A stretch of 64,000 nt of DNA from positions 858,509 to 922,508 of the forward strand of contig JADJTW010000031.1 in assembly GCA_016710965.1 (NCBI GenBank), in the 5' to 3' direction. Shown piece by piece: positions 8,911-17,577 of this stretch. Every line of letters starts with the position of its first letter. The stretch's first letter is position 1. The stretch is from Flavobacteriales bacterium (lineage in GTDB: Bacteria; Bacteroidota; Bacteroidia; Flavobacteriales_F; PHOS-HE28). Both the position numbers and the translations under genes were made by a program. The notes beneath the pieces were generated by a model that was not told the DNA's origin, ran no database searches, and worked only from the letters and a program-made list of their open reading frames with translations.

Positions 8911-9386
8911 ACGTCATGCTATACACCGATGGCGCGGCCAGCGGCAACCCGGGCCCCGGCGGCTATGGCGTTGTGCTGGAAAGCGGCAAGCACCGCAAGG
9001 AGCTTTGGGGCGGCTATCGGCGAACCACCAACAACCGCATGGAACTGTTGGCGGTGATCGTGGGCTTGGAATCGCTTAAGCGGCCAGGCACGCACGTGAC
9101 CGTGGTAAGCGACAGCAAGTACGTGATCGACGCCGTGGAGCAGGGCTGGCTCTTCGATTGGGAGAAGAAGGGCTTCGCGAAAAAGAAGAACCCCGACCTG
9201 TGGCGGCGCTTGCTTGTGGCGTACCGCAAGCATATTGTGCGCTTCCAATGGATCCGTGGGCACAATGGCCACCCGCAGAATGAGCTGTGCGACCGGCTGG
9301 CCGTGGCAGCGCGCGAACAACTGCCCGCGGCGCGCGCGGTGGATGAAGCCTACGAGCGCGGCGAGCCAGGGCTGTTCGGGGATTGA
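8907..9386 (+). CDS. rnhA: ribonuclease HI
   Basis: Degrades the RNA strand of RNA:DNA hybrids. The 159 residues include all the active-site positions: Asp8 in LYTDGAASGNPGPGG, Glu46 in NNRMELLAV, Asp69 in VVSDSKYVID and Asp129 in NELCDRLA, with the GHNGHPQN loop. The GTG at 8907 overlaps the marC stop; an internal ATG four codons later would remove part of the first strand. Confidence 0.95.
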   Translation: MNVMLYTDGAASGNPGPGGYGVVLESGKHRKELWGGYRRTTNNRMELLAVIVGLESLKRPGTHVTVVSDSKYVIDAVEQGWLFDWEKKGFAKKKNPDLWRRLLVAYRKHIVRFQWIRGHNGHPQNELCDRLAVAAREQLPAARAVDEAYERGEPGLFGD

Positions 9387-9394
9387 CCGCCGCC

Positions 9395-9402
9395 TATATT
9401 CG
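9395..9402 (+). promoter_or_regulatory. -7 promoter element (TATATTCG) 7 nt before a start codon
   Basis: TATATTCG followed by seven bases and the ATG of the biotin carrier gene. It decides the start at 9410 rather than an in-frame ATG at 9383 inside rnhA and predicts a leaderless transcript. Confidence 0.5.
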
Positions 9403-9409
9403 TCGGCCC

Positions 9410-9919
9410 ATGCCCGCACGCCTCTTTGCAACCATACGTAACGCCGAAGGCGAGGTCGTGCTTGAACGTGCGGCACCATCCTCACAGTGGACGCTTCACG
9501 GTCAGGAAGCCAACTTGGTGCGCTCAGGCCCGAACCAGTACAGTGTGATCCTCAATGGCCGCAGTCACCGCGTGCTGGTGCTGAAGGAGGATCGCGCGAA
9601 CAATACGGTGCGCTTGCGCATAGGCGCGCGCACCTGCACGGTGCAGCTGGAGGATGATCGCAGCCGCCTGATGCACACTCTGGGCTTGGACAAGGCCTTG
9701 AAGAAGGTCGTTGACTTGAAGGCGCCCATGCCCGGGCTCGTGCTCAACATCCTTGTAAAGCCTGGCGACACCGTGAGGAAGAACGATCCCGTGCTCGTGC
9801 TGGAGGCGATGAAGATGGAGAACGTGATCAAGGCACCTGCCGACGCCGTGGTGAAGGCCATCGCGGCGGAGAAAGGCAAGCCGGTGGAGAAAGGACAGCT
9901 GCTGATCTCCTTCAACTAG
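9410..9919 (+). CDS. biotin carboxyl carrier (biotin/lipoyl-attachment) protein
   Basis: A 169-residue cytosolic carrier. The C-terminal 70 residues form a biotinyl domain with the canonical EAMKMEN motif; Lys135 would be biotinylated. The N-terminal hundred residues are an extension common in stand-alone Bacteroidota BCCPs of acyl-CoA carboxylases. No biotin carboxylase or carboxyltransferase gene is adjacent. The only carboxyltransferase here is 44 kb away (53557-55098) and might be its partner, which is inference. Confidence 0.88.
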   Translation: MPARLFATIRNAEGEVVLERAAPSSQWTLHGQEANLVRSGPNQYSVILNGRSHRVLVLKEDRANNTVRLRIGARTCTVQLEDDRSRLMHTLGLDKALKKVVDLKAPMPGLVLNILVKPGDTVRKNDPVLVLEAMKMENVIKAPADAVVKAIAAEKGKPVEKGQLLISFN

Positions 9920-9980
9920 TCGCTCTTGTTTCCAGGTCGCGGGCCATGCGTGCATACCTTCAGCACCCGACCCGACAACC

Positions 9981-10721
9981 ATGGACCGCAAGCAATTCCT
10001 TTCCCGCTCTCTTAAGACCGCCGCAGGGGTCATCTTCGTTCCTGCCTTGTTGAACGAAGAGGTCCTTGGGGCTTCGTCGGACACAGGCCGCAAAACGCCA
10101 GGAGCCCCCACCCCGTCCGCTCCCCTGGCCTTCTCTCAAGTCCCTCTCCCATACGCCTTTGAAGCGTTGGAACCCTCCATCGACAAGCTGACGATGGAGA
10201 TCCACTACGGCAAGCATCACGCAGCTTATGTGAAGAACGCGAATGAGGCCATTCTATCCGAAGGCGTCTTAGCGGCCACGGAAGAGGAGTTGCTCCAACA
10301 CGCATCCACGTTCAGCGCGAAGGTGCGCAACAACGCGGGCGGAGCATGGAACCACAACTTCTTCTGGCAGGTGATGGCTCCCGGCAACAGTGCCCCACCG
10401 GCCGGCAAGGTGCTCGATGCGCTCAATGGCGCTTTCGGTTCCTTCGAGAAGTTCAAGGAGGCTTTCACGGATGCCGCGATGAAACGCTTCGGCAGCGGCT
10501 GGGCCTGGCTCGTTTCGGGCAACGGGACGCTGGCCATCGGAAGTACGCCCAACCAGGACAATCCGCTCATGGACGTGAGCGAACTGAAGGGCTCCCCGCT
10601 GCTCGCGCTCGACGTATGGGAGCATGCCTACTACCTCAACTACCAGAACAAGCGCGCTGAGTACATCGCCAATTGGTGGAACGTGGTGAACTGGGATACC
10701 GTAGCGCAGCGGCTCGGCTGA
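9981..10721 (+). CDS. Fe/Mn-type superoxide dismutase with exported N-terminal extension
   Basis: Converts superoxide to O2 and H2O2. The 246-residue protein carries a complete SOD domain from about residue 52, with metal ligands His75 (EIHYGKHH), His125 (GGAWNHNFFW), Asp211 and His215 (DVWEHAYY). Gln192 in NQD is usual in Mn-type enzymes, whereas WNH around His125 resembles Fe-types, so the metal is uncertain. It differs from ordinary cytosolic SODs by about 50 extra residues: a basic start, a hydrophobic stretch (LKTAAGVIFVPALL) and a Pro/Ser linker, which suggests export. There is no twin-arginine pair. A TACCTTCA element lies 18 nt before the ATG. Its TGA abuts the convergent kinase stop. 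Confidence 0.92.
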   Translation: MDRKQFLSRSLKTAAGVIFVPALLNEEVLGASSDTGRKTPGAPTPSAPLAFSQVPLPYAFEALEPSIDKLTMEIHYGKHHAAYVKNANEAILSEGVLAATEEELLQHASTFSAKVRNNAGGAWNHNFFWQVMAPGNSAPPAGKVLDALNGAFGSFEKFKEAFTDAAMKRFGSGWAWLVSGNGTLAIGSTPNQDNPLMDVSELKGSPLLALDVWEHAYYLNYQNKRAEYIANWWNVVNWDTVAQRLG

Positions 10722-11651
10722 TCACTCTTCCACGAGTTCGATATCGAAATCCACCAGTTCAACGAACTGCTGGATGCGCTGATCGATGTCCTCGCGTGTG
10801 ATCTCGAGCAGGCGTTCGATCCCGAACTTCTCGCAGGTGAAGCTGGCCATGGCGCTGCCCACGATGATGGCGCGCTTGAGATTGTCGAAGCTGTGGTCCT
10901 GTGTGCGCGCCAGATAGCCGACGAAGCCTCCCGCGAAGGTGTCACCCGCGCCGGTGGGGTCTATGACATCCTCCAGGGGCAACGCCGGTGCGAAGAACAC
11001 GCGGCCCTGGCCGAAGAGCAACGCGCCGTGCTCGCCCTTCTTCACCACCAGGTACTTCGGGCCCATGGTGAGGATCCTGGCGGCGGCCTTCACCAGGCTA
11101 TGCTCGCCGCTCAACTGGCGGGCCTCAGCATCGTTGATGGTGAGGATATCGACGCGGGCGATCACTTCCATCAACTTCGGCATCGCGCTGTCCATCCAGA
11201 AATTCATGGTGTCCATGACGACCAGCGCCGGTCGCTCGTTCATTTGATCGAGCACCTTCTGCTGCACTCCGGGATCGAGGTTGCCGAGCATGACGTACGG
11301 CGCCTTGCGATAAAGCTCGGGCAGTTTCGGATCGAGTTCCAGCAGCACGTTCAAGCGCGTTTCCAGCGTGTCGCGCGTGTTCATGTCGTAGTGGTAGCGC
11401 CCGGCCCAGAAGAAGCTCTCTTTCCCCTTGAGCACTTCGAGGCCGTCGAGGTCAACGCCGCGGTCGCGCAACTGCTGCATCACGCTCTCGGGGAAATCAT
11501 CGCCCACCACGCTCACCAAGCCCATCTTCTCCAGGAAGACCGAGGCGGCCAACGAGATGTAGGTGGCGGCTCCGCCCACGGTCTTCTCGGCGGTGCCGAA
11601 AGGGGTTTCGATGCGATCGAACGCTACGGTGCCGACGGTGACGAGCTGCAT
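10722..11651 (-). CDS. PfkB family carbohydrate/nucleoside kinase
   Basis: A 309-residue ribokinase-fold kinase. The family C-terminal signature is DPTGAGDTFAGG with the catalytic base Asp237, and the N-terminal glycine pair is in KTVGGAATYISLA. These define a sugar or nucleoside kinase but not the substrate. The gene is convergent with the superoxide dismutase, the two stop codons meeting as TGATCA with no base between. It begins about 20 bases downstream of the tRNA-Asn terminator, which separates the two transcription units. Confidence 0.9.
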   Translation of the reverse strand: MQLVTVGTVAFDRIETPFGTAEKTVGGAATYISLAASVFLEKMGLVSVVGDDFPESVMQQLRDRGVDLDGLEVLKGKESFFWAGRYHYDMNTRDTLETRLNVLLELDPKLPELYRKAPYVMLGNLDPGVQQKVLDQMNERPALVVMDTMNFWMDSAMPKLMEVIARVDILTINDAEARQLSGEHSLVKAAARILTMGPKYLVVKKGEHGALLFGQGRVFFAPALPLEDVIDPTGAGDTFAGGFVGYLARTQDHSFDNLKRAIIVGSAMASFTCEKFGIERLLEITREDIDQRIQQFVELVDFDIELVEE

Positions 11652-11669
11652 GTGCGGTTGGGTGAAGTG

Positions 11670-11702
11670 GAAACAAAGAAAGCCGCAGGTAGTGCGGCTT
11701 TC
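11670..11702 (-). terminator. intrinsic terminator of tRNA-Asn
   Basis: On the minus strand a 9-10 bp stem (GAAAGCCGCA / TGCGGCTTTC, 5-base loop) is followed by a T-rich run (TTTCTTTGTTTCC), directly downstream of the tRNA. Part of the T-rich tail (TTTCTTTG) could also act as a -7 element for the kinase gene. Confidence 0.7.
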
Positions 11703-11709
11703 CGTGCTG

Positions 11710-11783
11710 CTCCCCGGGCTGGACTTGAACCAGCGACCCCATGATTAACAGTCATGTGCTCTAACCAGCTGAGCTACCAGGGA
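11710..11783 (-). tRNA. tRNA-Asn (anticodon GTT)
   Basis: A 74-base cloverleaf on the minus strand. The acceptor stem TCCCTGG pairs with CCGGGGA (one G-T pair), the D arm is AGCTCAGCTGGTTAGAGC, and the anticodon stem-loop ATGACTGTTAATCAT places GTT at the anticodon. The T arm contains GGTTCAAGTCC, and the discriminator base is G, as expected for Asn. The CCA end is not encoded. Confidence 0.97.
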
Positions 11784-11928
11784 AGGTGCCCCTTTCGAAG
11801 GGACGGCAAATGTAGGCGCCGGTGGAGAATGAGCAAGGCCCTGCGACCTGGACAGCGATGGTCCGCCAACGATGACGATCCTGTTGGCAAACCGGTCCTG
11901 CGGGGCAACGGCCCGCAGAGCACCTCAG

Positions 11929-11936
11929 TACCTTCG
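11929..11936 (+). promoter_or_regulatory. -7 promoter element (TACCTTCG)
   Basis: Close match to TAnnTTTG 28 nt before the serine hydrolase ATG. The rest of the gap from the tRNA (11784-11928) holds nothing I recognise. Confidence 0.4.
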
Positions 11937-11964
11937 GCGGCCGGTGAATACCGGGACCTGAACC

Positions 11965-13125
11965 ATGCGCTTCCTCCGCAAGATCCTGCTATGGGCCATC
12001 GGCCTCATACTGCTGCTGCTGGCGCTCTGCTACGTCACCAGCAACGGCCATATCCCGCGTGGCATACGCTTCACTTACCTCATCGGCCGCACGGCGCCCG
12101 AGATCGATGACCGTGACTTCTTCCCTTACGCGACCATCCCATCCACCGCTCCGCAGCCTTGGCCGCAAGGTGCGCGCTATGGAACGCTGCGGCTGACCGC
12201 TGAGCAGGAGCAGCAACTCACCGACCTGCACAGCGTTGGATTCGCGGTATGGCAGCACGACAGCCTCATTTTCGAGCAGTATTGGAACGGATGGGGTGCT
12301 GACAGCGTGGTGAACAGCTTCAGCGTGGCCAAGAGCTACATCGGCGTGCTCACCGGCATCGCCATGGGCGAAGGGCGGATCGAGAGCGTATTCCAACCCG
12401 TCAGCGATTTCCTCCCCGAGTTCAAGGAAGGCTGCTACGCCAAGATCACATTGCATCACTTGCTCACGATGGGCACGGGCCTGGACTGGAGCGAGAGCGG
12501 CGCGAATCCGTTCAGCGATAACGCCAAGGGCTACTATGGCACCAACGTGCGCGAATTGGCGTTGTCCCAACCCTGCCGCGAAGAACCGGGCAAGGAGTTC
12601 GAGTACATCAGCGGCAGTACGCAGATAATGACCGAGGTGCTCGAGGCCGCCTATGACAGGCCGCTGGATGAGCTGGTGCGGGAAAAGGTCTGGGGCCCGC
12701 TCGGCTGCGAGCACGAAGCATACTGGGGCAAGGACCGTGAGGATGGCGACTTCAAGGGCTTCTGTTGCCTGTATGCCACCGCGCGCGACTTCGGCCGCAT
12801 TGGTCAACTCTATCTCGATAGCGGCATGTGGCGTGGCAAGCAGATCGTGCCGCGCGAGTACTGGCAAGCCTCGATAACGCCAGCGCACCTGATGGACCAC
12901 GGCGAGCCGAACAAGCGATACGGATACTACTGGTGGCTGGCCGAGGTGGACGGAATGCCCATCCACTACTGCCGAGGCTTCCACGGTGAATACGTGGTGG
13001 TGGTGCCCCAGGAGGACCTCGTCTTCGTGCGCACCGGAATGAAGCGCGAAGAGGTGAACATGACCGGCCACCCCACCGACGTGTTCAAATGGATCGCCAT
13101 CGCCAGGGAGCTTGCTGCGCGTTGA
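11965..13125 (+). CDS. membrane-anchored serine hydrolase (class C beta-lactamase fold)
   Basis: A 386-residue protein with one N-terminal membrane segment (LLWAIGLILLLLALCYV) and a periplasmic penicillin-binding/beta-lactamase-fold domain. Ser120-x-x-Lys123 in NSFSVAKSYIG is the catalytic SxxK motif, Y-I-S in EYISGSTQ is the second (YxN-like) motif, and GFHGEY supplies the third-motif region. Relatives include esterases, D-aminopeptidases and PBP4*-like enzymes, so the substrate is open. It stands alone on the plus strand between the tRNA and a small conserved gene that starts 16 bases later. Confidence 0.88.
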   Translation: MRFLRKILLWAIGLILLLLALCYVTSNGHIPRGIRFTYLIGRTAPEIDDRDFFPYATIPSTAPQPWPQGARYGTLRLTAEQEQQLTDLHSVGFAVWQHDSLIFEQYWNGWGADSVVNSFSVAKSYIGVLTGIAMGEGRIESVFQPVSDFLPEFKEGCYAKITLHHLLTMGTGLDWSESGANPFSDNAKGYYGTNVRELALSQPCREEPGKEFEYISGSTQIMTEVLEAAYDRPLDELVREKVWGPLGCEHEAYWGKDREDGDFKGFCCLYATARDFGRIGQLYLDSGMWRGKQIVPREYWQASITPAHLMDHGEPNKRYGYYWWLAEVDGMPIHYCRGFHGEYVVVVPQEDLVFVRTGMKREEVNMTGHPTDVFKWIAIARELAAR

Positions 13126-13141
13126 TCGAAGGCTCATCTCG

Positions 13142-13546
13142 ATGCGCAAGGACATCTCTCCTCCGAAGGTCGAAGGCATCGCCATGGCGGTGGTGCGCGA
13201 AACCGATGAAGACGGCGCGCCGGCCTGGTATGTCTACCTCATCAACCAGAACAACGCGATGCTGGAGAACGTTCTGGTGAGCTCGCGCGGGTACGGCGAG
13301 CTGGAAGGCGAGGCCCGCAAGACCAGCGAAATGCGGCACCACCTGGAACGGCTTGGCCCGAAGAGCTGGGCACGCATCGAACGCATCGTGGAGGACGTCT
13401 TCCCGCTGAGCAACCAATACTGGCTCAGCTTCTACATCGGTCCTGAGCTGCACGACAAGAAGTACATCTTCCTGGCGGGCAGCATCGACGAAGCCAACTT
13501 CACGCTGCTGCCACTGATGAACGTCCGCGGGGTGATGATCGAGTAG
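13142..13546 (+). CDS. small conserved Bacteroidota protein of unknown function
   Basis: A 134-residue soluble protein without signal peptide. I recall close relatives in Flavobacteria (MRKDI..PKVE start, VYLIN, LENVLVSSRGYG, DKKYIFL and a final RGVMIE) that are sometimes labelled phenylalanyl-tRNA synthetase alpha subunit in databases. The protein has none of that enzyme's domains and the label should not be copied. The start is the ATG at 13142; an upstream ATG at 13112 would overlap the serine hydrolase. The last base of its stop codon is the first base of an in-frame ATG of the next reading frame. Confidence 0.75.
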   Translation: MRKDISPPKVEGIAMAVVRETDEDGAPAWYVYLINQNNAMLENVLVSSRGYGELEGEARKTSEMRHHLERLGPKSWARIERIVEDVFPLSNQYWLSFYIGPELHDKKYIFLAGSIDEANFTLLPLMNVRGVMIE

Positions 13547-13632
13547 TGATGAAAGGCCGAAAACGCACGGCCGATCCTGGCCGCATGCGTGAGCTTTCCT
13601 ACTTTCAGCTTTCCTTTTTCATCCTTCAGAAC

Positions 13633-14361
13633 ATGCGCCCCGACCACGCCCGCGACCTCACCAAGATCCTCTTCCTCGACATCGAGACCGTTCCGCAGGT
13701 GTACCGATGGGACGAGCTGAACGAGCGGACGGCACAGCTCTTCGCCGAGAAGACGCGCTATGAGCAGGAGCGGCAGGAGAAGAGCGCCGAACAGCTCTAC
13801 GCGGATAAGGGCGGCATCCTCGCGGAGTTCGGCAAGATCATCTGCATCGGCATGGGAAGCTTGCACCGCGAAGGAGCAGACCTGAAGCTGCGCGTCACGT
13901 CCTTCCAGGGCGATGATGAGTACGACCTGCTCAGGAGATTCGCGGACCTGATGCACAAGCATTACAACACCGATGACCACTGGCTTTGCGGCCACAACGG
14001 CAAGGAGTTCGATTTCCCCTGGATCGCACGCCGCTGCATCGTCAACCGCATACCATTGCCACGCATCCTCGATATCGGTGGGTTGAAGCCATGGGAGGTG
14101 GGCCACCTCGACACAATGAACCTCTGGAGCTTCGGGGATCGGAAGGCATACACCTCACTGGCGCTGCTCACCCATGTTCTCGGGATTCCCACGCCCAAGG
14201 ACGATATCTCCGGCGCCGATGTGGCACGCGTGTACTACGAGGACCACGACCTCGAGCGCATCGCTGACTATTGCAAGAAGGACGTGGTGGCCACTGTGCA
14301 GCTCTTCCTCAGGCTCACGGGAAGGGAGTTGGTGCCGCAGGAGATGATCAAACTTGTCTAG
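13633..14361 (+). CDS. 3'-5' exonuclease, DEDD/PolB-like family
   Basis: A 242-residue nuclease of the ribonuclease-H-like fold. Metal-binding residues are visible in DEDD order: Asp16 and Glu18 in ILFLDIETV, Asp127 in GHNGKEFDFPW, and the last Asp in YCKKDVVATV. This matches the predicted 3'-5' exonuclease family related to PolB proofreading domains. The ATG at 13633 was preferred over in-frame upstream ATGs because the family starts just before the first DIE motif. A TACTTTCA element lies about 30 nt upstream. The substrate (DNA or RNA) is unknown. Confidence 0.85.
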   Translation: MRPDHARDLTKILFLDIETVPQVYRWDELNERTAQLFAEKTRYEQERQEKSAEQLYADKGGILAEFGKIICIGMGSLHREGADLKLRVTSFQGDDEYDLLRRFADLMHKHYNTDDHWLCGHNGKEFDFPWIARRCIVNRIPLPRILDIGGLKPWEVGHLDTMNLWSFGDRKAYTSLALLTHVLGIPTPKDDISGADVARVYYEDHDLERIADYCKKDVVATVQLFLRLTGRELVPQEMIKLV

Positions 14362-14372
14362 GCCGAATGGGG

Positions 14373-16235
14373 TCAATGTGTTGCAATAATGCGCGTGAGC
14401 TCCACACGCAGATGCTTCAGCGCGAATGGACTCCCCGAGGTGTTCCACAAGTAGAACTTGGCCTTTACGTCCGCAGTCCTCTTGGGAACGCGAAAGGCGA
14501 ATTCCGTCCATCCTGGCTTGATCGGAAATGTCCAATACGTGAGCTTGCCAGCATCGTTCTCCTCACTCAAGACGAATAGCATCTTGCTCGCGGTGGCTCC
14601 ATTCGTAATGAGGTCGGCTTCCACTCGCACTTCGGCGTAAGCCAGACCAGTTGCTTGCATGGGCAATTCGCTCAGGTCGAAAGGGAACTCCGTGGCATCG
14701 AAGCATAGCTGAGCTTCCATGTCGCAGGTGCGATCAAGCGTATCGAGCCGGATGTATCCGGCGCCCCCTGTCGCGGGCGGAGGATAAAGCGACACAGCGG
14801 TGCGCTCGTAACGTGTATCCTTCCGCTCGAAGAACCAGACTTCGTAGGGTTGACCGAACATCTCGACCCTATCGAACGGCACCTGCAAGTACTTCACGTC
14901 AAATCGTCCACTTTCAAGCAAATCGGGTAACGGAGTGCCGCCCCCCCAACCAGCCATGTGAGGGTCCCAAGCGACCACTGCTCCTTCGGGCATGCTGAAC
15001 AGCTCTTCAGGATCATCATGGTTCGACGTCTTGAGGCTGCGCGCGCGATCGAACGGATCGATCCCAAACGCATACGTCAGCATCGGATGGTACACCAGGA
15101 ACTGCCGTGCGCCGTCATCCAGCCGTTTCAGTTCTTCCCCAGCAGCTTGCAATGCACGTTGCTCAAAGCCCGGAGCAATGATCTTTGGCATGAACTGCTT
15201 CGAGCCTGCAACGAAAAGCACACTTGCAAGCACGGATAGTACAGTACGTGCCACCGATGTCTTGAATACAAGCAACCCCGCACGACCCAGTGTCCATGCC
15301 ACGAAGAGCAAAGCCAATGGCGCTCCAGTCGTGATCACGCGTACCAGGCCAAGCGATGCCTTCCAGCCTTGCCACCAGAGCAGCGAATGGCCGATGAAGA
15401 TGGCGAGAAAGGGCATCAAGAGTAGCGCCCATGCACGCAGCATGCACGTACGTTCGCCATGCCATACCGCTACCATAGCGAGAGAAAGAGGAATGGACAA
15501 TACCAAAAGCCACTCGGTTCCTGGACCCAGGATCACATTGAGCCTGTCGACGAAGAACATCAGGTAGCCGCGGCCGTAGAGATCGCTTGCATCGCCATAG
15601 CTGGGCGAGTGGATGGCCCACAGCGGATCGCCAAGGACGACCCACGCGGCAAGAGCATGCAACCCATGGCCGAACAGCAACCAGGGCAGCGCGCGCCATT
15701 GTCGGTTCCAGAGCAACCAGCCCACGAAGAAGGGCAGGACGGCCACGTACTCGGGCCGGGCGAAGGGCAGTAACGAGATGAGGACGGCGGCTTGACGCCA
15801 GCGCTCTTCCCACAAGAACCGCGCGGCCATCATGGCCACCATGGCGAAGAGCACCTCCGTCATGCCGGCTTGAACCATGTTGCCGTACTCGGGCATCAGC
15901 AGAAGGGCGGGCGCAAAGAGCCAACGAGCCGCGAGGGCCGAATGCTTGAGGATGCCATCGGCGGCCCACGCCGTACCCACGAAGCACAGTGCATTGAAAA
16001 GCGTCATGCCCCAGAGGCCCAGTTGCGCGAAGGGCGCAGAGAGAAAGGTGAACAGCGGTTTGGCCCAAGGGTCGAGGAAGACCTCGGGATGCTGCGGTGC
16101 ATTGCGCGCGAACAAGAAATGCATGATGCCATCGCCCGTATCGAGGATGCCTTCTGAGAGCGTGCGCACCACCACCACGGCGGCGGCGAGCACCAGCCAC
16201 CAGCACATCAACGGCCACGCGAAGCGGTCCTGCAT
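14373..16235 (-). CDS. polytopic GT-C-like membrane protein with C-terminal beta domain
   Basis: A 620-residue protein. The first ~370 residues contain about ten hydrophobic segments. The first large loop carries DTGDGIMHFLFARNA and then HPEVFLDPWAKPLFT, acidic and aromatic residues placed as in lipid-sugar-dependent GT-C glycosyltransferases. The final ~250 residues are soluble and beta-rich (YLQVPFDRVEMFG to LKHLRVEL), and end with a jelly-roll-like domain also suggested in other proteins of this locus. Donor and acceptor are unknown; glycosyl transfer onto lipid or protein on the periplasmic side is inferred from fold and context. It diverges from the next GT-C gene across 34 bases. Confidence 0.75.
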   Translation of the reverse strand: MQDRFAWPLMCWWLVLAAAVVVVRTLSEGILDTGDGIMHFLFARNAPQHPEVFLDPWAKPLFTFLSAPFAQLGLWGMTLFNALCFVGTAWAADGILKHSALAARWLFAPALLLMPEYGNMVQAGMTEVLFAMVAMMAARFLWEERWRQAAVLISLLPFARPEYVAVLPFFVGWLLWNRQWRALPWLLFGHGLHALAAWVVLGDPLWAIHSPSYGDASDLYGRGYLMFFVDRLNVILGPGTEWLLVLSIPLSLAMVAVWHGERTCMLRAWALLLMPFLAIFIGHSLLWWQGWKASLGLVRVITTGAPLALLFVAWTLGRAGLLVFKTSVARTVLSVLASVLFVAGSKQFMPKIIAPGFEQRALQAAGEELKRLDDGARQFLVYHPMLTYAFGIDPFDRARSLKTSNHDDPEELFSMPEGAVVAWDPHMAGWGGGTPLPDLLESGRFDVKYLQVPFDRVEMFGQPYEVWFFERKDTRYERTAVSLYPPPATGGAGYIRLDTLDRTCDMEAQLCFDATEFPFDLSELPMQATGLAYAEVRVEADLITNGATASKMLFVLSEENDAGKLTYWTFPIKPGWTEFAFRVPKRTADVKAKFYLWNTSGSPFALKHLRVELTRIIATH

Positions 16236-16269
16236 GATCGGCCAAAGATGGCGTTCTTCGCAGTGGCCG

Positions 16270-17577
16270 ATGCCGCATCAACGACCGCTCATGCCGCTCC
16301 TGGACATTCGACGGCCCCGCACGCAAGGGCTTGTGTTCGGCGCGCTCCTGTTCCTGTTCGCGTTCTGCCTTTGCTACATCGCCCTGCGCCATCTGCTCGA
16401 CGACACCCTGGCTCATAAGAGCGACCAGTGGGGCTATTACCAGTACCTGCCTGCGTTGCTCGGCACCCACGAGTGGCAGCGATTGCCCTACTCCATCCCG
16501 TTGGATGAGGAAAGAACGCTGAACGTCTTCACCATCGGCGTTGCATGGATGCAGGCCCCTTTCTTCTTCCTGTCCGCTGCCGTCGCCAAGATCACCGGTT
16601 CGGTGGTCGACGGATACTCCCGCCCTTTCGTCATCGGGCAGTTCATGGCTTCATCATTCTATCTGGCCGCCGGTTGTGCATTGTTATTCCATGTGCTCCG
16701 ACGCCGTTTCGCGTCGGCGGTGTCCATCACTGTTCCACTCCTGCTCTTCGGTGCCACCAACCTGCACTACTATACGGTGTTCGAACCGGGCATGTCCCAT
16801 GTGTACGCCTTCTTCCTCCTAATCTGGTTGTTGTACCTGACGGTGCATATGAATGAGGTGCCGCGCGGCGACCGGCTGCTGGGACTATTCGTTTGCGCGG
16901 GAATGATCGTGCTCGTGAGGCACACGAATGCCATCGCCCTTCTTGTACCATTGTTCTATGGCGCGCCTTGGCGAGAGGCACTGCGTGAACGCGTGCGCTG
17001 GTTGCGGCGCTTCCCGTTTCATGTGTTGGTCGGGCTTTTGGTTGTCGCTATCCTGTGGCTGCCACAGCTCCTTTACTGGCATTTCGCAACAGGTCGATGG
17101 TTCGTGCTCACCTACGGCGAGGCCGGACAAGGCTTCAATTGGGGCGACCCGCACCTGTCGGATGTGCTCTTCAGCCATCAGAATGGCTGGTTCGTATACA
17201 CCCCGCTGATGCTGCTTGTCGTGGCCGCACTCCTGGTGCAGGCCTGGCGTGGCGTGCAGCATGCGCGCCTGATCCTGTCGGTCCTCGCCCTCGTCTGGGT
17301 CCTATACAGCTGCTGGTGGTGCTGGTGGCTCGGTGGATCGTTCGGGCACCGCGGCTTCATCGAGTACTACGCCTTCCTCTCGCTGCCATTGGCGATGATG
17401 ATCGACCGCATGATGCAGTGGCGAGCCGGTGCCAGGGAGTGGGCTTTCATCGGGATGGGGCTATTGGTCTTCTACAACATCCGCATGTGCAATCTCTATC
17501 ATTGGCCATGGGAAGGCGATGCGTGGACCTGGTCCGCCTTGGGCGACTGGGCATCGAAAGCATTCTTTCCGGGATGA
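16270..17577 (+). CDS. polytopic GT-C-like membrane protein, D-x-x-GYY subfamily
   Basis: About 435 residues with around ten membrane segments. Its first periplasmic loop has HKSDQWGYYQYLPALLG. It is clearly homologous to the protein at 21759-23105, sharing D-x-x-GYY-x-YLP, a TN..YY segment, SHVYAFFLL, PQL-[LI]-YW-x-F and VLF...G...P motifs. A longer in-frame reading upstream overlaps the divergent gene; ATGs at 16270 and 16291 are the realistic starts. A GTTCTTCG sequence 9 nt before 16270 favours the first. The stop overlaps the next GT-C start (ATGA). Function as a lipid-linked-sugar transferase is inferred. Confidence 0.75.
   Translation: MPHQRPLMPLLDIRRPRTQGLVFGALLFLFAFCLCYIALRHLLDDTLAHKSDQWGYYQYLPALLGTHEWQRLPYSIPLDEERTLNVFTIGVAWMQAPFFFLSAAVAKITGSVVDGYSRPFVIGQFMASSFYLAAGCALLFHVLRRRFASAVSITVPLLLFGATNLHYYTVFEPGMSHVYAFFLLIWLLYLTVHMNEVPRGDRLLGLFVCAGMIVLVRHTNAIALLVPLFYGAPWREALRERVRWLRRFPFHVLVGLLVVAILWLPQLLYWHFATGRWFVLTYGEAGQGFNWGDPHLSDVLFSHQNGWFVYTPLMLLVVAALLVQAWRGVQHARLILSVLALVWVLYSCWWCWWLGGSFGHRGFIEYYAFLSLPLAMMIDRMMQWRAGAREWAFIGMGLLVFYNIRMCNLYHWPWEGDAWTWSALGDWASKAFFPG

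Noticed and set aside
9383..9409. Earlier start of the biotin carrier protein inside rnhA
   Set aside because: A -7 element ends 7 nt before the ATG at 9410, and the additional residues do not resemble the family.
11754..12110. 118-codon plus-strand frame across the tRNA and the serine hydrolase start
   Set aside because: It overlaps a clear tRNA and the true hydrolase start in another frame and has no recognisable content.
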